From the NCBI GenBank assembly GCA_964608455.1, contig CAZSNM010000012.1, positions 1-36,504 of the forward strand: a DNA stretch of 36,504 bases, written 5' to 3'. The notes under the pieces were generated by a model that was not told the DNA's origin, ran no database searches, and was given only the letters and a program-made list of their open reading frames with translations. Shown here in pieces: positions 30,268 through 36,504 of the stretch. The first letter of the stretch is position 1; the number at the start of each line of letters is the position of its first letter. A program made the position numbers and the translations under genes. Origin of the DNA: DTDX01 sp964608455 (lineage in GTDB: Archaea > Thermoproteota > Bathyarchaeia > 40CM-2-53-6 > DTDX01).

Positions 30268-31801
30268 GAATAAACTCCTCTATTTTCACTTTAGGTTCTT
30301 TAATTTCGCTTATAGTCATTTCAATTCTTTCCCCAACATTTACAACTTTCTGTTCTTTAAGAATAGCTATAGCTTCCTCGAGTTTTCCAGATTTTTCCGC
30401 GTAAACACTAAGCAATGTTTCACCTTTCTTTACTGGATCACCAATTTTTTTATAAAGTTGAATTCCAGCTCCTTTATGTTTTGGTGCTCCAGCATATCTA
30501 GCTATTTTCACAAGCCCATAATTATCTATCCAAGTTACGTAACCTTTTTCATTAGCTTTTAAATCTATTTTATAGCTTCCAATTGGAATATCATCAATTT
30601 TAATGTTTGGGTTTCCACCTTGAAGCTCTATTATTTCTCTAAGCTTTTTTTCAGCTTTACCTGTTTTTACAGATTCCTTGGCTAAGCTTTTTCCATTTAA
30701 AAAACCCGCCATATTTAAAATCATTCCAGCTAAATCTGTAGCTTTATCGATTAAATCTACGCTTTTTTTAATTCCCATTAAATTTTCTAAAGCTTCTTTA
30801 GCTTCTAAAGCTGGTCCTATACAGTAGCCTATAGGTTGATTTCCATATGTTATTGCGCATTGAATTTTAATTCCAAGTTTTTCTCCAAGCTCTATAAAAT
30901 CTTTAGCTAATTGATTTGCTTCTTCAACAGTTTTTATTTTAGCGCCCCATCCACAAGGTATATCTATAACAACAAATTTTGATCCTACGGCCTTCTTTTT
31001 ACTCAATATTGAAGGAAGCAAAAGAGGATCAAGAGATAATGGAAATTCAACATTAATAAATATGTCATCTGCTGGTGAAAGCTCTAATGTTCCACCCCAA
31101 ACTATGCATCCATCAGCTTTTTCAACAATTTCCTTCATTTCATCTAAGCTAAGGTTTACAGGCATCAACACTTCTGCTCTATCAGCTGTTCCAGCAGCTG
31201 AGGTTATAGCTCTTGAAGAGCTTTTAGGAATCGTTACACTGCATGAAGCTACGATTGGAACTAAAAGAAGAGTTGTTTTATCGCCTGGAACACCACCTAT
31301 TGAATGTTTATCGGCAATTAATTCTTTATTTAAGTTTAATGTTTTTCCAGCCTCAACCATAGCTAAAGATAAATGCATTGCTTCATCTAAATCTAAACCT
31401 TTAAAGTTTAATGATGTTATAAAAGCAGCTATTTCAACCTCGCTCAATCTTCCTTCAACAACATCATTTATAATTTCTTTAATTTCATCTCTACTTAATT
31501 TTCTTCCCTTTAATCTATTTTTAATATAATCTAATGATTTAGGTAATGGTGCTAAAGAAACCTCAACTATTTCCCCCTCAACAACTTCAAGCTTCTCTTT
31601 AACTTCAGTAAAAATCCCAATTTCCCCTTTATTTACAACTTTTTTTGTTATATTTGCTATAGCTGTTACTTCTTTATTATTGAAGCCTATTTTAATTCTG
31701 CTTAAGCTTCTTACACCAAGCTCTTCAGCATCATCTATATTTAAAACAGCTATTAATTTTCCTCCAGCATCTAAATCTATTTCTTTAACTTTAAGCTTCA
31801 A
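30257..31801 (-). CDS. deoA: AMP phosphorylase
   Basis: Converts AMP (also CMP, UMP) and phosphate to the base and ribose 1,5-bisphosphate. The 514-residue protein has the archaeal extra N-terminal ~85-residue domain (MKLKVKEIDLDAGGKLIAVLNIDDAEELG) before the thymidine-phosphorylase-type core: SRDEIKEIINDVVEGRLSEVEIAAF, DKHSIGGVPGDKTTLLLVPIVA, SSSRAITSAAGTADRAEVL, and the C-terminal GAPKHKGAGIQLYKKIGDPVKKGE. The start is TTG 31801 behind GGTGA. It follows the isomerase by 20 bp, forming the archaeal AMP pathway unit. The gene name deoA is used in archaea by homology. Confidence 0.94.
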   Translation of the reverse strand: MKLKVKEIDLDAGGKLIAVLNIDDAEELGVRSLSRIKIGFNNKEVTAIANITKKVVNKGEIGIFTEVKEKLEVVEGEIVEVSLAPLPKSLDYIKNRLKGRKLSRDEIKEIINDVVEGRLSEVEIAAFITSLNFKGLDLDEAMHLSLAMVEAGKTLNLNKELIADKHSIGGVPGDKTTLLLVPIVASCSVTIPKSSSRAITSAAGTADRAEVLMPVNLSLDEMKEIVEKADGCIVWGGTLELSPADDIFINVEFPLSLDPLLLPSILSKKKAVGSKFVVIDIPCGWGAKIKTVEEANQLAKDFIELGEKLGIKIQCAITYGNQPIGYCIGPALEAKEALENLMGIKKSVDLIDKATDLAGMILNMAGFLNGKSLAKESVKTGKAEKKLREIIELQGGNPNIKIDDIPIGSYKIDLKANEKGYVTWIDNYGLVKIARYAGAPKHKGAGIQLYKKIGDPVKKGETLLSVYAEKSGKLEEAIAILKEQKVVNVGERIEMTISEIKEPKVKIEEFILER

Positions 31802-31821
31802 TTAACTCACCTTTTTAAGCT

Positions 31822-32811
31822 TTAAGCTTCCTCAATTGGTTTATATGTTTTATATTCAGCTAATTCTTCCGGTGTTAATTCTCCAAAAGATTTTTGTAAA
31901 ATATAAAATGCGGCTTGAGGTGGAATAACCCCTTCTTCAGTTATAATTGCATCTATATATTCTGGTGGAGTAACATCAAAAGCTGGATTTTTAACTTCAC
32001 AATTTAAAATTTCTTTTAATTCTTCATTGGAAATAATTTCTTTCCAACTTCTCTCCTCAATATGAATCAATTCTCCAATCATTGTTTCAGGACTAAACTT
32101 ATATGTTTCAGCTGCAACTAAAAATTGCGTTCTAGCTTCATAAGCTGCTAAAGCAATCATTGAAGTACCAATTTTATTTACTACAGCTCCATTAACAGCT
32201 ACCGCATCAGCTCCAACCAAAACTTTATCCACTTTATTCATAAAGTATCTGGCTGCACTATCAATAATCAATATTGTTTTTATTCCAGCTTCACCAAGTT
32301 GTTTAGCGGTTATTCTACCTTGATATAAAGGTCTTGTTTCCGTAACATAAACTTTAAAGTTTTTTCCTTCATTATAAGCTTTTTTTAAAATAGCTATGAC
32401 AGCTGCACTATTGCAATGGGTCATTATTGTTTCACCATCCTCTATTCTTTTAGCTCCAAAAACAGCAATTTTATTTAATGCTCCCTCAGATTTATTTATA
32501 AATTCTTTAACGATCGCCAAAATTTCCTTTTTAAATTCTTCTATTGAAAGCTTCTCCTTTAATAATAAACTAGTTTTATGCATAACAAATCTTATTCCAT
32601 TAGGTAAGGAAACTGCTGTTGGTCTAGAAGAAAGAAGCTTTTTTGAAGCTTCATGTAATTCTATAAAAAGTTCATGCGGGGTTTTAGCATTTGAAATTTC
32701 AGCTATTTTTCCTAAAGTTTCCACAGCAAACCTTGCTATTTTTCCAGCCCCTCTAATTTTCATGCTTTTAATTTCTTCAACAGCCTCATCTAAAAAATTT
32801 AAATAGCTCAT
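31822..32811 (-). CDS. Ribose 1,5-bisphosphate isomerase
   Basis: Second step of the archaeal AMP pathway: ribose 1,5-bisphosphate to ribulose 1,5-bisphosphate, the substrate of type III RuBisCO. The 329-residue protein belongs to the eIF2B alpha-like family. The catalytic cysteine is in MTHCNSAAV and the catalytic aspartate in VLVGADAVAVNGAVVNKIGTS; GRITAKQLGEAGI and the terminal FDVTPPEYIDAIITEEGVIPP are conserved. It leads the operon with AMP phosphorylase and the ATP-cone/nuclease. RuBisCO itself is not in this window. Confidence 0.93.
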   Translation of the reverse strand: MSYLNFLDEAVEEIKSMKIRGAGKIARFAVETLGKIAEISNAKTPHELFIELHEASKKLLSSRPTAVSLPNGIRFVMHKTSLLLKEKLSIEEFKKEILAIVKEFINKSEGALNKIAVFGAKRIEDGETIMTHCNSAAVIAILKKAYNEGKNFKVYVTETRPLYQGRITAKQLGEAGIKTILIIDSAARYFMNKVDKVLVGADAVAVNGAVVNKIGTSMIALAAYEARTQFLVAAETYKFSPETMIGELIHIEERSWKEIISNEELKEILNCEVKNPAFDVTPPEYIDAIITEEGVIPPQAAFYILQKSFGELTPEELAEYKTYKPIEEA

Positions 32812-32855
32812 ATTTTTAAACCCTTAATAAATTTTGCTTTTAAACCTTTTTATGA

Positions 32856-33623
32856 TTATAACTCTATGCCATCAAAATTCCATTCATTTTTACAATATTT
32901 ATTTTCATAAAGTTTCTTCGCCAATTCCAATTCTTTTCGAGTTAAAAAATCTTCAATTAATTTTGCTTCATAAACTTTTTCAAAACCTTTTTTTAAAGCT
33001 TCTTTAACATCATCCAAACTTAACCTTTTAAAATCTATTAAATTAGCTACATCCATTTTTTTGCTTAAAACCCATTTTTTAAAAGGTTTATAGTCACTTC
33101 TAAAACATTTTAAAACCTCTTTTAATATAGAGAGATTTGCTGAAACAAGAATACAAGCATGATATACTATAGCGTTCCATCTTGCAGCTCCAGCACCACC
33201 TGAAACTTTTTTTCCATAAACCAAAATATTATTCGGTTTTTTAAAGCTTGAATTTAAACCTAAAATTTTTAAAGCTTCAATTATACTTAAAGCTCCATTC
33301 ATAAAAACCCTTTGAATATTTTTTAATGAAGCATTATCCCTATTAACTATAATAGAGTAATTTAAATTTCCTAAATCATGATAAACTGCGCCTCCACCAG
33401 TAAATCTTCTAACAATTGCTACACCATGCTTAATGCAAGCATTTAAATCTACTTCAAGCATTGCAAATTGAAATCTACCTAAAACCACAGCTTTTTTATT
33501 TCTCCAAAACCTTACAGTATTTGGTGCTAAACCTTCACCAACAGTTTTTGCAATAGCTTCTTCTAAAGCCATATTAAAATATGGATTAGTAAAGTCTAAA
33601 TTTATTAAGCGCCAAGCCCCCAT
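32856..33623 (-). CDS. Lipoate-protein ligase A family protein
   Basis: A 255-residue BPL/LplA/LipB-fold enzyme that attaches lipoate to acceptor proteins. Key segments: RLINLDFTNPYFNMALEEAI, VRFWRNKKAVVLGRFQ, VRRFTGGGAVYHDLGNLNYSI, and the lysine-containing NNILVYGKKVSGGAGA followed by YHACILVS. The accessory C-terminal domain is short, so activity may need a separate LplB-type partner, as in some archaea, or the enzyme may be an octanoyl/lipoyl transferase. No lipoate acceptor (E2 or GcvH) is present here. The gene is divergent from comB. Confidence 0.9.
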   Translation of the reverse strand: MGAWRLINLDFTNPYFNMALEEAIAKTVGEGLAPNTVRFWRNKKAVVLGRFQFAMLEVDLNACIKHGVAIVRRFTGGGAVYHDLGNLNYSIIVNRDNASLKNIQRVFMNGALSIIEALKILGLNSSFKKPNNILVYGKKVSGGAGAARWNAIVYHACILVSANLSILKEVLKCFRSDYKPFKKWVLSKKMDVANLIDFKRLSLDDVKEALKKGFEKVYEAKLIEDFLTRKELELAKKLYENKYCKNEWNFDGIEL

Positions 33624-33707
33624 TTCAATAAACCCTTTTTAAATTTATTAACAAAAAAATAAAATTTATTGATTAAAGGTAAAAGCAGGAAAAAAGGGAA
33701 ATTTAAA

Positions 33708-34433
33708 ATGATTTTTTTAAAACTTGGTTTTTCAGTAAAGGATGCTACTAAAGCAGCTGAAAAAAAGAATGTTATTATAATAGTTGATGTTTTAAGATGC
33801 AGCTCAACCATAATTTCTTTATTAGCTAAGGGAGCAAAAGAAATTTTTATAGCTAAATCTTTAAGGGAAGCTAAAGAGCTTCATTTAAAATTGAAAAATT
33901 CTATTTTAGTTGGTGAAAGACATGGATTTAAACCTAAAGGTTTTAACTTTGGTAATTCACCTTTAGAATTTACTGAAGAAGATGTTAAAGGGAAAACTAT
34001 AATTTTAACTACGACCAGTGGAGCAAAAGCTATTTATGCGACAAAAAGCAATGAATTCAATTTTATAGGTGCTTTTTTAAATGTTAATTTTGTTTCTAAA
34101 GCTGCATTTGAAAAAGCTAAAGAAAAATCAACTTCAATTTCATTAATAGCCTCAGGAAAAAAGAGTGAGTTTTCACTAGAAGATTTTATTTGCTGCGGTG
34201 CGATAGCTTCAGAATTAATAAATTTTGAAGCTGTTAAAGCTGATGATGGTGTTAAAGCAGCTATTTTAACTTGGAATTATGCAAAACAAAATCTTAAAGA
34301 AATAATTAAAAGCGGAAATCATGCAAAATATTTAATTGAAAAGGGATTTGAAAAAGATGTAGAATTCTGCAGCAACATTAATGCTTTAAATATAGTGCCA
34401 GTTTATAGAAATGGAGTTATACAAAAACTTTAA
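33708..34433 (+). CDS. comB: 2-phosphosulfolactate phosphatase (ComB)
   Basis: The second step of coenzyme M biosynthesis in methanogens, hydrolysing 2-phosphosulfolactate. The protein, about 241 residues, has IIIVDVLRCSSTIISLLAKG, KDIFIAKS-type AKEIFIAKSLREAKE, VGERHGFKPKGFNFGNSPLEF, ILTTTSGAKAIYATKS and ISLIASGKKSEFSLEDFICCGAIASEL. The real start is ATG 33708 (MIFLKLGFSV), preceded by a GGGAA ribosome-binding sequence and matching the family N-terminus; an upstream in-frame TTG at 33669 would add a lysine-rich extension. Whether CoM is made depends on other genes outside the window; ComB homologues also occur in non-methanogens. Confidence 0.9.
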   Translation: MIFLKLGFSVKDATKAAEKKNVIIIVDVLRCSSTIISLLAKGAKEIFIAKSLREAKELHLKLKNSILVGERHGFKPKGFNFGNSPLEFTEEDVKGKTIILTTTSGAKAIYATKSNEFNFIGAFLNVNFVSKAAFEKAKEKSTSISLIASGKKSEFSLEDFICCGAIASELINFEAVKADDGVKAAILTWNYAKQNLKEIIKSGNHAKYLIEKGFEKDVEFCSNINALNIVPVYRNGVIQKL

Positions 34434-34532
34434 TCAAAATTTTTATTTCTTCCTTTCAACTTTTGCTTTATAACTTTAAAAAGAGAAAATGTTAATGAAG
34501 AGGTTTACCAAGTTTTTTAAAGATGAAAAACA

Positions 34533-35192
34533 ATGAATTTAAATTTAATTATTAAATGGCTCCTTTCATTTTTGAAGGTGGCTGGAAACCCTTATACAGA
34601 AGCTTTTTTAGCTAGCAGCATGGGAAACCTAATACCTTTTTTCCCAATTCCATATTTAGCCTTAATTTTTGTTATTTCAATAAGCTTTAAAGAAATAAAT
34701 CTTTTGGCTTTATCTTTTATAGGAGCTTTAGGAGCTGCTTTAGGTAAAATGGTAAGTTACAGCATTGGTCGTGGAGGAAGCAAGCTTCTTGGAAGAAAAT
34801 ATGAAAAAAGATTTAATGCTTTAAAAAAGCTTCTTGGGAAAAGCCCTATTCTTGCAGCTTTTTTAGCAGCCGCTTCACCTTTACCAGATGACATAATCTT
34901 TATTCCATTAGGATTGATTAAATATGATTTAATTAAAACTTTTTTAGCTTGCTTAGCTGGAAAATTTGTAATAACCTCTTTAACTATTTTATTGGGACGT
35001 TTTTCTAGAGAAGTCATCTCATTATTTTTTGAGGAAAAAGAAAATTACTTTATTATTGGCACCTCAATAATAATAATTTTAATTTCAATAATTATAATGA
35101 TTAAGGTTGATTGGGAAAAAATCGTTGAAAAAGTTGGGGGGAAAATTGAAGGATGGAAGAAAAATATGAAAGCCTTCTATTTAAAATTCTAG
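34533..35192 (+). CDS. VTT/DedA-type (SNARE-associated) membrane protein
   Basis: A 219-residue membrane protein with about five hydrophobic segments. It shows the VTT-domain pattern: YTEAFLASSMGNLIPFFPIPYLALIF, then LGAALGKMVSYSIGRGGSKLLG, and PLPDDIIFIPLGLIKYDLIKTFLACLAGKF, where the P-x-P-D-D-x-x-x-x-P-x-G helix hairpin is diagnostic. Such proteins act in lipid scrambling or membrane homeostasis in other organisms. Its end overlaps the next gene by 40 bp, so the pair is co-translated. Confidence 0.82.
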   Translation: MNLNLIIKWLLSFLKVAGNPYTEAFLASSMGNLIPFFPIPYLALIFVISISFKEINLLALSFIGALGAALGKMVSYSIGRGGSKLLGRKYEKRFNALKKLLGKSPILAAFLAAASPLPDDIIFIPLGLIKYDLIKTFLACLAGKFVITSLTILLGRFSREVISLFFEEKENYFIIGTSIIIILISIIIMIKVDWEKIVEKVGGKIEGWKKNMKAFYLKF

Positions 35193-35674
35193 CTGGAATA
35201 TTTGGTTTTTCAGGTTTACTTATAATAGTTAAAACTTTATTATCTTCTCCTAGGGAGCAAGCTGTAGGTGAAGCCTTTGTAACAAAAGAGTTTATTTTTC
35301 CAACAGCTATCTACACTTTTCATTTTAAACCTGTAACTTTACTTGTAATATTTGGTTTTTTATGGTGGACTTTAGGTTTAGAGGGATTTAAAAAAGAAAT
35401 AGAAAAATTTCCAAAATGGATTAAAAAACTTATATTCATTTTTTTAACTACTTCAGCTTTTGTTTTTGCTTATGAAACCCTACATAACTTTTTATTATGG
35501 ATGAGCTTTTATACAATTTATCAAGGAAATTTAGATTTGCTCACTCATCAAATAAACCCGAATACTATGCCTAAACCTGTAAACTTTAATTTTATATCCA
35601 AAATATTTTCAATGTTTCTTGCTGGGTCACTTTATGGAATTTACTTTTTCCATAAACTTCTTAAAGATAAATAA
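35153..35674 (+). CDS. Four-helix membrane protein, unknown function, coupled to the VTT protein
   Basis: A 173-residue protein with about four hydrophobic helices: LAGIFGFSGLLIIVKTLL (13-30), PVTLLVIFGFLWWTLG (60-75), LIFIFLTTSAFVFAYETLH (92-110) and KIFSMFLAGSLYGIYFFH (about 151-168). The ATG at 35153 lies 40 bp inside the VTT gene in another frame, after GAAGG. That long overlap argues for coupling and a shared function. I recognise no family. Confidence 0.7.
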   Translation: MEEKYESLLFKILAGIFGFSGLLIIVKTLLSSPREQAVGEAFVTKEFIFPTAIYTFHFKPVTLLVIFGFLWWTLGLEGFKKEIEKFPKWIKKLIFIFLTTSAFVFAYETLHNFLLWMSFYTIYQGNLDLLTHQINPNTMPKPVNFNFISKIFSMFLAGSLYGIYFFHKLLKDK

Positions 35675-35964
35675 TCAAATATAATAAACCATATTTTGAT
35701 TATTTCCTAAATTAATTCTAGCAATTTTCTTTTTTTCCTTTTTTCCTTCAAAAATTAACTTTTCTCCTCTAAATCATATAGAGTAAAACCGGTTTTTTAT
35801 CAATGGGATTGCTTTTTCAAAAAGAATAAGCATAATAGTTGCAATAAGCAATTATACATCATATTTCAAGAATGTTAAAATAATCCAAATTTTAAATTAA
35901 TTTTATTTAAAAAGCAAAAAGGAAAATTCATTTTTGTTTTAGCAAAAAAGTTTTTGCATTCATT

Positions 35965-36504
35965 TTATCTCATGTAGGAAGCGATTAGTTTTATTCCATA
36001 AGCTTCAGCTTCTTTTTCAGCTGTTGGATGAATCAAAAAGCCAAACATAAGCTTATATACTGGTGGTTTTAAGGTTTTTTCAAGCATACTTATTTTTTTG
36101 CAAAAATCTTTAACATCCTTTTCATAAATTCTTGATTTCGCTTCTCCAATTACTGTAATCTTTAATCCATTTTTTTCTCCTTCACCATAAAGGTTAACTT
36201 CAATTAATTCACCATTAACCTCTAAAAATTTTCTTTCTAAACTTTCAATGTTTATTTCTTCATGTCTAAGAAGCCATCCTGGCAAAACAACTTTGGCAAC
36301 ATCCTCAAGCGAAAAACCTACAACATCGCTTAACCTTTCTACTTGAATTGAAAGCATTTTCATAGCAGTTGATAATTCATTAATTCTTTCCTCTGTTTTA
36401 GCTTGAGCTTCAGCAAGCTTAGCAACAGCTTCCTCAAGCCTTGTAACTCTTTCTTCAGTTCGCTTTTGAGCTTCAGCAAGCCTTTCAACAGCTTCTTCAA
36501 GCCT
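35965..36504 (-). CDS. Coiled-coil plus PD-(D/E)XK-type protein (DUF3782-like), N-terminus outside window
   Basis: The frame is open from 36504 to the stop at 35965, giving at least 179 residues, so the ATG at 36363 is internal. The first ~50 visible residues are a coiled coil of two 21-residue repeats beginning RLEEAVERLAEAQ and RLEEAVAKLAEAQ. The C-terminal domain has VNGELIEVNLYGEG, then LKITVIGEAKSRIYEKDV, an E...E-x-K pattern of the restriction-endonuclease-like fold, and ends KLMFGFLIHPTAEKEAEAYGIKLIASYM. This matches the archaeal DUF3782-type proteins, whose role is unknown. The preceding 290 bp (35675-35964) between convergent genes show nothing recognisable. Confidence 0.75.
   Translation of the reverse strand, partial: RLEEAVERLAEAQKRTEERVTRLEEAVAKLAEAQAKTEERINELSTAMKMLSIQVERLSDVVGFSLEDVAKVVLPGWLLRHEEINIESLERKFLEVNGELIEVNLYGEGEKNGLKITVIGEAKSRIYEKDVKDFCKKISMLEKTLKPPVYKLMFGFLIHPTAEKEAEAYGIKLIASYMR

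Noticed and set aside
31062..31529. A long plus-strand frame (155 residues) opposite AMP phosphorylase.
   Set aside because: It mirrors the well-conserved phosphorylase core, is serine/isoleucine-rich as antisense frames of this codon usage are, and has no family features.
33669..33707. TTG at 33669 as the start of ComB.
   Set aside because: It adds a lysine-rich extension not typical of ComB; ATG 33708 has its own ribosome-binding site and gives the normal N-terminus.
35800..35880. A C-box-like ATGATGT on the minus strand in the convergent gap, considered as a second C/D box sRNA.
   Set aside because: There is no CTGA D box at proper spacing, no C'/D' pair and no terminal stem.
36364..36504. 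The 63-bp periodic sequence at the right edge as a CRISPR-like or tandem DNA repeat.
   Set aside because: It keeps an open frame encoding 21-residue coiled-coil repeats continuous with the downstream protein; there are no spacers.

Overview
This is an AT-rich (by eye about 70% A+T) stretch of an archaeal chromosome. The archaeal signature comes from gene content: CDC48, Trm5-type tRNA methyltransferase, archaeal phosphopantetheine adenylyltransferase, pyruvoyl arginine decarboxylase, the aconitase-X/UbiD branch of the archaeal mevalonate pathway, AMP phosphorylase with ribose-1,5-bisphosphate isomerase, F420-type proteins, ComB, and a C/D box guide RNA. TATA boxes sit about 25 bp before inferred transcript starts, and TTG starts are common. 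Pyruvate:ferredoxin oxidoreductase and a [NiFe] hydrogenase point to an anaerobe. I would guess a TACK-group archaeon (Bathyarchaeia-like or a neighbour), but the lineage cannot be fixed from this window.

Layout. 1-5.2 kb: CDC48 N-terminal part, Trm5-like methyltransferase, then a cofactor-flavoured group (CoA-binding protein, CofE-like ligase, CitG-like protein) and a zinc-ribbon protein. 5.3-10 kb: PP-loop tRNA thiolase-like protein, FrhB-type flavo-iron-sulfur protein, and a convergent operon with two stand-alone RAM-domain proteins, group 4 [NiFe]-hydrogenase small and large subunits and a two-cluster ferredoxin, without membrane subunits. 10-13 kb: a three-gene operon for the mevalonate-phosphate branch of isoprenoid synthesis. 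13-17.3 kb: PdaD, CoaD, HAD hydrolase, aminotransferase, TatD, and a putative winged-helix protein. 17.4-18.5 kb: Hsp20 plus stand-alone ATP-cone protein, preceded by tandem palindromic repeats. 18.5-21.4 kb: a gap with a palindromic TATA element and broken reading frames, then a divergent unit (28-residue membrane microprotein plus a 185-residue protein, facing an APC transporter) whose two promoters are identical over 19 bp. 21.4-26.4 kb: two secreted or membrane proteins, a dUTPase-fold protein, and the porGDAB operon. 26.6-29.2 kb: metallophosphoesterase, nucleotidyltransferase-fold protein, a two-helix membrane protein. 29.3 kb: a C/D box sRNA with its own promoter. 29.4-32.8 kb: the AMP salvage pair plus an ATP-cone/nuclease fusion. 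32.8-36.5 kb: lipoate ligase, ComB, a VTT-domain membrane protein with an overlapping partner, and the C-terminal part of a coiled-coil PD-(D/E)XK protein. The 290-bp convergent gap 35675-35964 holds nothing I can recognise.

Two signals stand out. The first is the sRNA: both its guides can pair with the 16S rRNA decoding region (predicted targets C1402 and G902, E. coli numbering). The second is the divergent transporter/microprotein unit with duplicated promoter elements. No tRNA, rRNA, CRISPR array, insertion sequence or prophage was found.
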